A stretch of DNA of 64,000 bases. Source: Magnolia sinica (taxonomy: Eukaryota > Streptophyta > Magnoliopsida > Magnoliales > Magnoliaceae). The notes below the pieces were generated by a model that was not told where the DNA came from, made no database searches, and worked only from the letters and a program-made list of their open reading frames with translations. Made by a program: the position numbers and the translations under genes. This document shows, in pieces, positions 11,730 to 20,313 of this stretch. Each line of letters opens with the position of its first letter. The stretch's first letter is position 1. The stretch lies in contig NC_080588.1 in NCBI RefSeq assembly GCF_029962835.1, positions 62,768,001-62,832,000 of the forward strand, written 5' to 3'.

Positions 11730-12184
11730 TGTAGGGGCATTTTCACACCGGGCTCGAGTGGGGTTGCCTGTGAGATATGAGGGCATACTTGGGCTGGGCA
11801 GCCCGTGTGAGGCGGTACCCATGTGATGTGGGGCCCACGAGGGAGGTTTGGCCAAGGTCCTAACCTATGAAATGTGGGGCCCAGGCTATGAGATAATTGG
11901 ATTAATTCGCCATGCTCAGATTAATGCAGCGGCATTTTCACACCAGGCTTGAGTGCGATTGCCTATGGGATGGGCGGCCCATGTGAGGTGGGCCCCACCC
12001 ATGTGAGGCGGGTGGCTTGTGTGAGGCGGTACCCATATGATGTGGGGCCCACAAGGGGGGGTTCGGCTGAGGTCCTAAGTCCTAACCCATGAGATGTGGG
12101 GCCTGGGCTATGAGATAAATTGATTAATTCGCTATGCTCTATCAATTCGAGCTTTTAGAGCAAGTGGTTAATTGTCCTGCATCA
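11730..12184. repeat. Two tandem copies of the TGCAG...CTGCA LTR-like repeat
   Basis: Copy 2 (11730-about 11917) starts TGTAGGGGCATTTTCACACC and stops after CCATGCTC. Copy 3 (11925-12184) starts TGCAGCGGCATTTTCACACC and runs to the full end, ATTGTCCTGCATCA. Both match 9146-9370. Head-to-tail placement suggests local duplication or insertion of one copy at the end of the other. Confidence 0.5.
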
Positions 12185-12330
12185 TAGACCTAAGTAACTC
12201 TTCACAAATATTCTCTACCATTCTAGAAGGGCCTTGGATCACAAGTTTCACCCGGTCCAACAGGGCCATAAAATCTCATGTAAATGGGACCCATATCATC
12301 TCTTAAGACCCACTTGTGCCCTGAAATTCC

Positions 12331-12372
12331 TTTCTTCTTCTTCTTCTTCTTCTTCTTTAAAAAAAAAAAAAA
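12331..12372 (+). repeat. (TTC)n microsatellite followed by poly(A)
   Basis: About nine TTC units then 14 A. The flanking sequence is unremarkable intron. Confidence 0.85.
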
Positions 12373-12967
12373 CGAAGAAAAAATTATTTTTATGGATGTG
12401 CCAATACCTCTCAAGAATCATCTATTGGATACTATGTTGGATGTTTGTAAATATATTTAGTCTATAAAAGTTGAGCTTGCCATGTTACTGAATCTTGTAT
12501 GGCATTTCACTTGTGTACTGACATTGTAAGTGAAACTCGAGAAATCGAACTTGACTAAGCCAACGTTTCTTGATCATATGTGTACGGAAGGACTGTATAA
12601 AGCATTTGTAAAGGGCAAAGATTTTGAAAATGTTCTTATTAATACTACAACCACCACCCTCACTAAACATTTCAACAAGAACTTGAAACAGAAACTGAAA
12701 AACTCAATTCCACCCATACATGATGCATCCAAGCCTCTTTGCAAATAAGAAAGAAACATAAAGAATTTAAAACCACTAAATTTTCCACTAGCATGATTAT
12801 GAAGGCAATTTCCAACACCTAGAAGAAAATTTGTTTGCATAGCATTCTGTAAAATATATCGATGTAAAATAATAACAACCAAAAGTTACTAAATTGGTCA
12901 TAAAGACTTCAACCATAGAAGGAAAGAAATGAGAATTCTGCTTAGATGTAGAGTTTGAGATACTTAC

Positions 12968-13113
12968 ATATCCTTGTTAAGCTTGTTGAATAGAGTAAAG
13001 ATGACAGAGCAGGCAAGGCAAACGCAAACATAGGAAAAACTCGTACTACCCCTCATTTTCCAGTTCAAATTGAATGATCTTGTGATCATGATGGCATAAG
13101 CCACCACAGCAAC
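12968..13113 (-). pseudogene. LNP: Lunapark transmembrane exon, frameshifted
   Basis: The acceptor TATTTTCTAG is followed by VAVVAYAIMITRSFNLNWKM in one frame. After about 66 bases the match moves to another frame reading VRVFPMFAFALPALSSLLYS and TSLTRI, up to a strong donor, T|GTAAGT. The shift corresponds to one extra base near 13043. Both halves match the loop and second membrane segment of plant Lunaparks, so the exon is real but no longer translatable as a unit. Confidence 0.8.
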
Positions 13114-14148
13114 CTAGAAAATAGACTGCAGTGAGCACTTGTTTCAAGCTGAAAACATTTCCTCTAGCAAAGAAGATTCTCGTGAGACTAATTAAGTATC
13201 AAGCCAAAGAAGTCATGACATAAAACAAAGATTTTTTCCATGAGGAATAGGATCCACTTCCTGAGACTTTGCACAATATACATGAGTTTTCAATTCTGAT
13301 AACAGAGACCAATGATTTAGCGATTCAAACCATTAGTCCTCTAGGCTGCACCATGGATATAAATGCCCCAAAAATGTATTACATAGGACAGCCCAAACAT
13401 TTTATGCATGACTTACAAATAGATGATTGAAGAGAGAAATGCAGGAACCCTCTACATTCAACTGAAAAAAGGCCCTTCCATACTTGGGTCCTTAAAAAAA
13501 AAACTAGAATCCTGAGTTGAGTACTCTAATAAGGGTAAGGGATCCTCTCACAAGGCCTGAAATCCAAATTTTCTGGGATTTTGAATTCTAGAGCTACCAG
13601 TCAATAAGAATTAGTAGTGAACCATGCTGATTGGGCAGCAAATTCTACTAGATATTATTAGGGAACTAATTTATCATGTATATAAGAATGAGCAATGACT
13701 AATCCTTGTTTACACATAACCTGAAATTTGGATTGTGAGGATCTACCCATTATCGATGCCCATAGCTGTGCTGAAGTAATAGACAAGGCCCAAGTTTGGT
13801 GGTTATGAAATTAGGATCTTTCAATCTAGGAGCAGTTTGGGGCATGGTCCATCCACAGTGGGATGTAACAGACCAATGGTCTGGATTTCTGAGCCATGGT
13901 CCCAACCGACCAATGGTTTGGATTTTTGAGCCATGGGCCCAACTTGTCAACACTGGAAAGACCAATACACTGTGCAACACTTCATGTCGAGGATCCTATC
14001 ATTCCTCTTATCCAATATGCGTATGCCATGGTTTGACAGAGCTCTGTAGCCCTTGCAAGTCAAAATCTCTGACTCAAATCTTAAAAGATGTATTCCATAT
14101 CAATTTCACAAAATGTCGTCATTTAGTAATGACCTGGAAGTTAACAAG

Positions 14149-14989
14149 GTTGTTTGGATGCCTGTAAGTTTTTAAGTTGTAAGAGACTTTCAGCTGTAAG
14201 TCAACAGGGAAGTGAATTCTCACCCTAGCCCCATAAAGTTTCCTGGCAGTTTTGCCTGCAAGTGACTTACATGTGAATTTCCTCCCCCAAACACCTACCT
14301 ATAGGGTCCATTTGGATGGGAGTAAATGGAGGTAAGTGACATTTGAGGTGTGTTTGGATGGAAGTAAATGCATGAAAATGAAATGAAATGGGAGTGAATG
14401 GACCTGCACTTTAGAAGTAAATGGGGTGAAATGTCTTTTTGAGCTCCCTTGGAGAGACACAAGTAAACAAAGGTGTCGCTACACACATGCCCACCGTACA
14501 CGTGGCACGCTGATGATACTCCAAAACAATCCAATTATCAGCTACATCATCAAAATCACAACAATATAATGTTCTAAATCATCCCAATGTTGGCCATCTA
14601 AATGGACAGTTAAAAAAAGTTGGCAATTTGCTTGTTGTGATCCTTTCATTTGTGGCCCACCTGAGGTGCGGAATTTCCTCTTTTTTGGTAAAATTATATA
14701 TTTCAATGGGCTAATTATAGTCATTCTGTTAAATATCACATGTGTACACTTATTTAGGGTATTAAAGCTGATTTGGGATATCATATATGTTCTTGTGAAT
14801 ATATAGAAAAATTCCAATACATTCCAATTCATCCCATTTACTCCCATCCAAACACAACTGAGTAAGCCATTTACTCCTTAAGTTACCTCCAATTCCATTT
14901 CCCATTTACAAGCTCTCAAATGAGCTCCAAAGTGACTTACCTGTGAGTCACTTCCCACTTACAGAACTTACAAGCATCCAAACAATCCC
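14149..14989. mobile_element. Nested foldback MITEs
   Basis: The outer arms are TTGTTTGGATGCCTGTAAGT at the left and its near-exact complement at about 14966-14987. Inside, 14347-14370 (TTTGGATGGAAGTAAATG) pairs with 14834-14858, and 14303-14345 pairs loosely with 14860-14900. The elements are non-coding and lie in the intron between Lunapark exon 1 and the transmembrane exon. The superfamily is not certain; GTTTGGATG ends occur in several MITE groups. Confidence 0.65.
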
Positions 14990-15486
14990 TAAATTTTAGA
15001 AATTTGTTAACATGCTCGAATGTCATTCTCCAAAAAATACTACTTGAATCCTACTGTTTTTGGGGGATTATTATGATTTCATTCAGAACCCGCCGTTGGA
15101 TTAAAAAAAAAAAAAGCAACAGTTAAGGTTGTGGGCTTAAGCTTAGCCAAGAAATCGATTTTTTTATTTTTATTTATTTATTTATACTTATTTTCTCTTT
15201 AGATATATATTGGGACCTTTTAAGTCCCAATTAAAATCCATCACTTGAGAGAGAGAACTTTTTGAGTTTTGGATTATTTTTCCCAAAAACACTACAGAAA
15301 ATGAGAAGAATATCACCAGAACAAAGGCGAATCCACAAGAGCCCATTAATCATTCATCTTGCTCCTATACCCAATCAATGAGATTTGAAACGAACTTAAA
15401 ATTTAAAATAAAAAATGCCCGAGACAAAACTATAAAAGATTCCTTACTCTCTTTCACCACCTTTGAGCCCTTCTCTTCATTCACAC

Positions 15487-15684
15487 ATGAATAGAAGAAG
15501 CTTCTTCCTCGTAAAGACATTGCAACTTTTTCTCGAAATCCTCATTGCATGCTCTGAAGGTCTTATTCCAGATGCGAGAAAGAATTCCACTGTCTTGCTT
15601 TGATACTTTTCTACTTCTGTTTTGATCGGCAGAAACCCTTGGATTTTCAGAAACAGCTGGCTGCTGATTCTCATCGCCATCCAT
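15487..15684 (-). pseudogene. LNP: Lunapark first coding exon
   Basis: ATG at 15682-15684 opens a 66-codon exon with a polar N-terminus, then SGILSRIWNKTF and NEDFEKKLQCLYEEEAS, the conserved cytosolic N-terminal motif of plant Lunaparks. It ends at H|GTGTGA, a usable donor, in phase 0. No conserved start lies upstream, and the sequence changes to a MITE within about 115 bases. The exon itself is open. Confidence 0.78.
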
Positions 15685-15796
15685 TCCCTGCGAATTATAC
15701 AGTGTAAGTTCCCATGAGAGGCAGTTGGTGAGAATAGCAAATGTGGGATCTCCTGTCCAAGTGCTGCAAGGGAGCGTATTAGGTGCGGCCCAGACC

Positions 15797-15945
15797 GTGG
15801 GGCCCACTTTATGTATGTATTGTACATCCACTCTGTCCATCCGTTTTTCCATATCATATCAGGTAATGAGAGAAAAGATGAAGCACATCCAAATCTCAGG
15901 AGCCACACTACAGGGAACAGTTGTGACTGACCGTTAACTTTCTTT
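15797..15945. mobile_element. Half of a GGGCCCACC-type foldback MITE
   Basis: Contains GGGGCCCACTTTATGTATG, a CCATCCGTTTTTCCAT phrase and ATCTCAGGAGCCACACTACA in the same order as the left arm of the full copies (for example 24115-24622). No right arm follows. It lies just upstream of the Lunapark start codon. Confidence 0.55.
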
Positions 15946-16038
15946 GGGCCGCAAAATGAAAGTTTTGGATCGAGTTTATGTTTGCCTTTTCATAAATTGG
16001 CAATGGCAAATAACCGTTACAGTTGGCATTACAATGGG

Positions 16039-16591
16039 TAGGGGGTGTACACTAGCTCGCTTGACTCAGACTCCAAAAAGTTCGATTCAACTGGGTTCGA
16101 AGCTGAGTTCGAGCCGAGTTGAGCTGATGTTTTGAACTCGAAAATGAGTTCGAGCTGGCCCGCTCGACTCAACTCAGATCAAACCGGATCGAACAAGTTT
16201 AGTGACTCGGTTACTTTGGTATTGATGTTGAAGTGTTTGGTAAAATGACTTAACGAAGTGTGGCTGATGGCAAGGAAGGTATGTATATGAAACAAATACC
16301 CTTTTTCTTTTGTCTTCTTCTTATTTTTATGTTGCTTAGAAAGTGTTTGATAAGATATCCGTAAAACCATTGTTGTTGTTTTACATACAATGAGATTTTG
16401 AAGGTGCAGTCCATGTGTTTATAAAAATGTTGCACAGGCGAACTTGGCTCGAACTGGCCCAAGCTGCTAACCGAACCGAGCTGAGTTGGCCAATTAGGCT
16501 TGAGGATTGAGCCGAGCCGAGTTCAAGCTAGGGTCAGCTAGTGGCTAAGCCGAATCAAGCTAAGGCCAATTCAACTCAATGTACACCCCTA
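16039..16591. mobile_element. hAT-type MITE with 8-bp target duplication
   Basis: The ends TAGGGGGTGTACA and TGTACACCCCTAA are inverted repeats. They are flanked by ACAATGGG (16031-16038) and ACAATGAG (16592-16599), an 8-bp duplication with one mismatch, as hAT transposases make. The outer ~150 bases at each side are permutations of GAGTT, CGAGC and GACTC, with an AT-rich centre. No transposase is encoded. Confidence 0.75.
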
Positions 16592-16604
16592 ACAATGAGC
16601 CATA

Positions 16605-16972
16605 TGAAGTTTTTAAAGGTAGGTGTTCAAATTACTACGGTTTCTTATGATGTAGTCCACCTGGGAGTTTGGAGGGGGCGGGGGGGTTGTCCAAAAGTCA
16701 TTCTACCATTAAAAACTTTTCATGGCCCACAAAAGTTATGGATCAAGATGATATTTTTTGTGGTCTCTTCATATGGGTTTTCACGACCTTATCAACAAGT
16801 TGGATAGCAAATAAATGTGGACTCCATGAAGTTTTTAATGGTGGGGATTCAATCACGACAGTTTTGTGGTGTGGTCCACTTAAGATTGTGTATGCTTCAT
16901 TTTTGGATTCATGCCCTAAAATAAACTTTGAAAATAATTGGATGTTGTGGATTTAAGGGACATACATCACCG
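16605..16972. mobile_element. GGGCCCACC-type foldback MITE, worn copy
   Basis: Carries the family phrases for the centre and right arm: TTATGGATCAAGATGATATT, CCTTATCAACAAGTTGGATA, GTGTGGTCCACTTAAG and CATACATCACC. The left arm is poorly preserved. The longer open frames here follow the repeat and are not genes. Confidence 0.6.
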
Positions 16973-17705
16973 TCAACTCCGCAACCAGGGATCTCACACA
17001 CCTGGTTGATATTGAGTCTCACCTAACATGTTCCTTGTTTTTTAGCTCATGCTTTTATATGTGATGACAAAATAAATGGACAACATGAACATGCAACACA
17101 TGCATCAAAAGAGGGCCCACGGTTAGGGTCACACCATGCTAGGTGAGGCCAAGGCTGCACCTGTTTGACTTCCATGCTGCAAAGGGGGATTCGGACATTG
17201 GCTTATTAAGCTGAAATAAACTGGATACGGGAGAGGAGAGGACTCTTCCTTGACCAGTTAGTCTGATTATTATTATTCTTTATTTGAAAAATGACTATTT
17301 TAGCGAAGGAAATTTGTTTATTTATTCATCGGTCCAAACCATCTATACTACACATAGATTGAGTTCCGATGAGTTTATTCATACTTCATGCAATTAGGAG
17401 CAAGCCATGGTATTAAAATAAAGCTAATGGAATGACCCTAACCCTTTTATGGGCCAATTTGTTACAACTGTCCATACAAGCCATAAATCACATGGCTATG
17501 ATGATCAAATCAAAATGTAAATTTAGAACCATAAAAATAAATAAGTAAATAAATAAGCAGGGTCTATCTGATATGATGATTGGACCTATTTTGCTTCTGC
17601 TGTGAATTTTGATAGTCAGTTTTCATGCTATACATTATGAGTTTTGGATCACCAGATTAGCATGATTTTTGCACCATGGCTTATTCTTAGTCTTATGGGT
17701 GAATG
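16973..17705. other. Intergenic sequence, nothing recognised
   Basis: AT-rich non-coding sequence. I see no conserved domain, RNA gene or clear transposon end. Confidence 0.4.
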
Positions 17706-17727
17706 AGGGTTTAGGGTTTAGGGTTTA
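17706..17727 (+). repeat. Interstitial telomere-like repeat, three TTTAGGG units
   Basis: Three consecutive units of the plant telomere repeat followed by a partial one. This short run is common in plant promoters and repair scars. Confidence 0.7.
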
Positions 17728-17734
17728 AGAGTAC

Positions 17735-17862
17735 TAATCCAATGGCCACTCTATGAATTATTTATATACAATCATCACTATAATTGGATAAATCTGACCA
17801 TCCAGTAGTCAGTTTATAGGTTGAATAACGACTGCTGCAAAGGGCACTGATCCATATGGACG
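17735..17862. repeat. Dispersed repeat, copy 1 of a ~128-bp sequence
   Basis: Matches 27663-27790 in direct orientation with roughly one difference in ten by eye, from TAATCCAATGGCCACTCTAT to CACTGATCCATATGG. Neither flank is shared, so it is a fragment of an unidentified interspersed element. Confidence 0.65.
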
Positions 17863-18059
17863 GTGTGGATATAACACATACATCATGGTGGGCCACAAAA
17901 CTGTCCCATCAATGCACCTCTCCCATCCAAGTGGGTGGGCATTAGATGGATTACTATGATTTAAGTTTGTCCAATTAATTATAAGAAGTAATGATGCGAG
18001 TCTTGCACTATATTATATTTGAAGTCCACCATCCAAACACACCATAAGGATGGGTTTAA

Positions 18060-18370
18060 GACACAGACTGTCCATTATGTGGGGCCCACCATGATGTGGG
18101 TTATCCATCTCATAGGGCCACCATTGATGTTAACTGTCCATCATGTGAGTGTCAATGTCCATGGCCCACCATGTGGAGCCAACTTTTGATGTGGACGGTT
18201 TATGTCTTCTAAGTGGGGCTATCCATCATGTAGGGCTGCCTTTGACCTGGACTGTCCATCGTGCAGGGCATACTTTGATTTTGGTCGTCAATCATGCGGA
18301 GCTCACTGTCGGTCTCTCCAATCATGTGGGGCAAACGCATACACATCAGGCCCCACCTAATGTAATGAAT
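18060..18370. repeat. Degenerate minisatellite of ~35-40-bp GTGGGGCCCACC units
   Basis: About eight units, each reading roughly 'TGTCCATCATGTGGGGCCCACC(T)TTTGATGTGGA'. Divergence between neighbours is high. The phrase is related to the arms of the local MITE family, which suggests the array grew from a MITE end. Confidence 0.6.
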
Positions 18371-18619
18371 GGACCATTACTAGACCTCATCTGGGTCAGC
18401 CCCATAACTACTTCGACCAACTTGTCTATGCCCCGAAATCGGTCTGCTTACTGAGTTACTTGTTACACTCTTATTGTACTGAGTAAATTCTGCTGAGCCC
18501 ACTGAGGATGTACGTGGTTTATACATGCTGTTCAACCGTTTTTCCAACTCGTTGTTGAGATTAAAATTGAACCATGTCCAAAGCTCAAGTGAACCATAAC
18601 ACATGAAACAGCTGGAATA

Positions 18620-18912
18620 ATGATTTCCACTGTTGAAGCCTTGCTATGCCTCATGGTGATGTTTATTTGTCATCCAACCTGTTTATAAGATCAAAAAAAT
18701 ATAGATGAAGGGAAAACACATATATAGCTTGATCTAAAACTTCTGTGGCCCTCAAGAAATTTTCAACGATAGAATTTTCAATTCACACTTTTTCCCATGG
18801 TGTGGTCCATTTGAGCTTTGGATATGCTTCAATTTTGGGCTCAAGACCTAAAATTATCTAATAAAATGGATGGAAGGAGCAGATAAAATATATAAATCAC
18901 GGTGGACCTCAC
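18620..18912. mobile_element. GGGCCCACC-type foldback MITE, partial
   Basis: Family phrases in order: TTTATTTGTCATCCAACCTG, TAGATGAAGGGAAAACACA, GTGTGGTCCATTTGAGC, TTGGGCTCAAGACCTAAA and ATCACGGTGGACC. The left arm before about 18620 is not recognisable. Confidence 0.6.
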
Positions 18913-19189
18913 AGTTTACTCAGTATGCTTAGCGTACTGAGTTGAGCATAATGATTTACTCATTAAGCAATCCGCTTCCCTATGCCCGAGCTTGTTCCAA
19001 TATTCATTTGTATTATATGGATTGGGCCGGCAATCTAAACCAACTAAACAGCCCAAGCATCTCGGTATGTGTTTGGCGGGCCTCTCTTGAGCTGGCAAAG
19101 CACATTATGGACAGCCCAAAGACCCGATGGACCAATACTTTTTTTCTTCTCTTAAAGGCTCTCATCCAATTTTCCAATTTGAAGCCCAG

Positions 19190-19350
19190 ATTAAAATCAG
19201 GTCTAGTTGGGTTTGGGTTGAGTCCATTTTCTTCAACTTGATTGAAAATGGGTATGGGTCAGGTATTCAGATCCGGGTTCTAAAAGACGCACAACCGAAC
19301 CTGATCTGACTCGGGTACGGATACCCTAGAGACCCGACCCAAACCCGAGC
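19190..19350. repeat. GGGTTTGGGT/ACCCGA-rich MITE-like block
   Basis: Left half: GGTCTAGTTGGGTTTGGGTT. Right half: CCCGACCCAAACCCGAGCC. The halves are partly complementary, as in the hAT-like family at 16039. No clean ends were found. Confidence 0.4.
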
Positions 19351-19689
19351 CTTCGATATCTATAATTTTAGGGTTAGGGTTCAAATCCGATCCTTGCTTT
19401 CACAGCGTTGCTTAGATCGGAAGATTGTGGCGCATGTTCACACGTATACACTCAGAAGACGTGTAGGTCATCCAGACCTCCAAATTGTTGGCTTCCTTTC
19501 ACAATTCTCGAAAAACCAATAATCCCACCAAACTGATCTTCCACCTAACCAATCGGTGGACATTAATAGACGGTCAAGATGGGAAAAACTCAACGGTCTA
19601 GATTAGAGAAGAAAATTTTCCACTAATCAACGGTAAAGATCGTCCAATCAATCTGACACTTCAGATCCACGAACTAACCACAGAGGGAC

Positions 19690-19886
19690 CCACTATTTTA
19701 AACCGTCTGATTCTAGTTACACGTATGCCACGTGTACAATCGCTTCGTACTTGAAATATCAGACCTTCCTAGGGCATCAAACACCGCCGCGTGATCTATA
19801 TATACAAAACCCAACCCTCATCTCTCCTCACTCACCTCTCTTTCTAGGGTTTTCCCGGCCGCTACCAAAATCTTTTCATTTCAACG
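19690..19886 (+). promoter_or_regulatory. Promoter-like island with G-box, TATA box and CT-rich leader
   Basis: GCCACGTGTAC (G-box, about 19727), a TATATATA box (19797-19804) and, about 30 bases on, a CT-rich leader with CTCTTTCTAGGGTTTTCC. That leader carries a telo-box (AAACCCTA on the other strand), common in plant housekeeping and ribosomal-protein genes. It ends at CAACGGA|GTAAGA, which would be a good 5' splice donor for a leader intron. A CCAATCGG lies at about 19549. I cannot identify the gene it would drive. Confidence 0.5.
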
Positions 19887-20283
19887 GAGTAAGATTTCTC
19901 TTATTTTTGCATTTCATCTACTATACAACGATGATCTGTAGTTTTAATTACTCCGAATATACAAATATGAGGCTTTTTTAAAGCCCTAATCTTCCCAAAC
20001 ACGAGATTAGGGTTACGCAGGCCTCTACATTTCTCATATCTTTAATCTTATTTTCTATCATCGATTTTGGACGGCTGTGATGACCAAATTCGTTTCTCGA
20101 TGCTGATTTTTTTTTAAGACCATTAGAAGGACATACACGGTTCTTCTGTGTATATCTGGTATTAATTTTTGATGACATATTTGTGCGTGTCTGAGCCATT
20201 TGATTTTGAATTTGGAATAGAGAAGAGATAAAAGAGGGGTTGCTATGATTATAAAACATTCCTCGTTCTGAGAAGCTATTGCC

Positions 20284-20313
20284 ATGGCATTGCGGACTCT
20301 TTTACACCCATAG
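20284..20313 (+). pseudogene. Possible remnant of a start exon, MALRTLLHP-stop
   Basis: ATG in a good plant context (GCCATGGC) lies about 490 bases after the TATA box and opens nine codons before TAG. MALRTL is how several plant mitochondrial manganese superoxide dismutases begin, but nine residues prove nothing and nothing SOD-like follows. It could be the stub of a gene cut off by rearrangement. Confidence 0.15.

Larger units (their letters stand above)
8015..15684 (-). pseudogene. LNP: Lunapark-family (ER junction protein) pseudogene, exons scattered over 7.7 kb
   Basis: Plant Lunapark proteins sit in the ER membrane at three-way tubule junctions, with two transmembrane segments, a coiled coil and a C-terminal zinc ribbon. 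Four matching exons occur in order on the minus strand: N-terminus (15487-15684), transmembrane exon (12968-13113), coiled-coil exon (8766-8875) and zinc-ribbon/C-terminal exon (8015-8196). I could not find the exon between the N-terminus and the membrane segment, nor those encoding the stretch after the coiled coil (usually beginning RYDPDP) and the first zinc CxxC. With a frameshift in the membrane exon and loss of the second CPHC, this is a pseudogene. An unread functional copy elsewhere is assumed. The family call is strong; the claim of non-function rests on exons I failed to find by eye. Confidence 0.75.

Noticed and set aside
13796-14167. 123-codon plus-strand frame
   Set aside because: No domain resemblance; it overlaps repeated phrases (CCAATGGT(C/T)TGGATTT) in a Lunapark intron.
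18916-19309. Open frames on both strands near 19 kb
   Set aside because: They have no family resemblance and run into the GGGTTTGGGT-rich repeat block.
20073-20110. TGATGA followed by CTGA, like box C/D of a snoRNA
   Set aside because: The spacing allows only one half of a snoRNA, no terminal stem is visible and the guide would give too short a match to rRNA.
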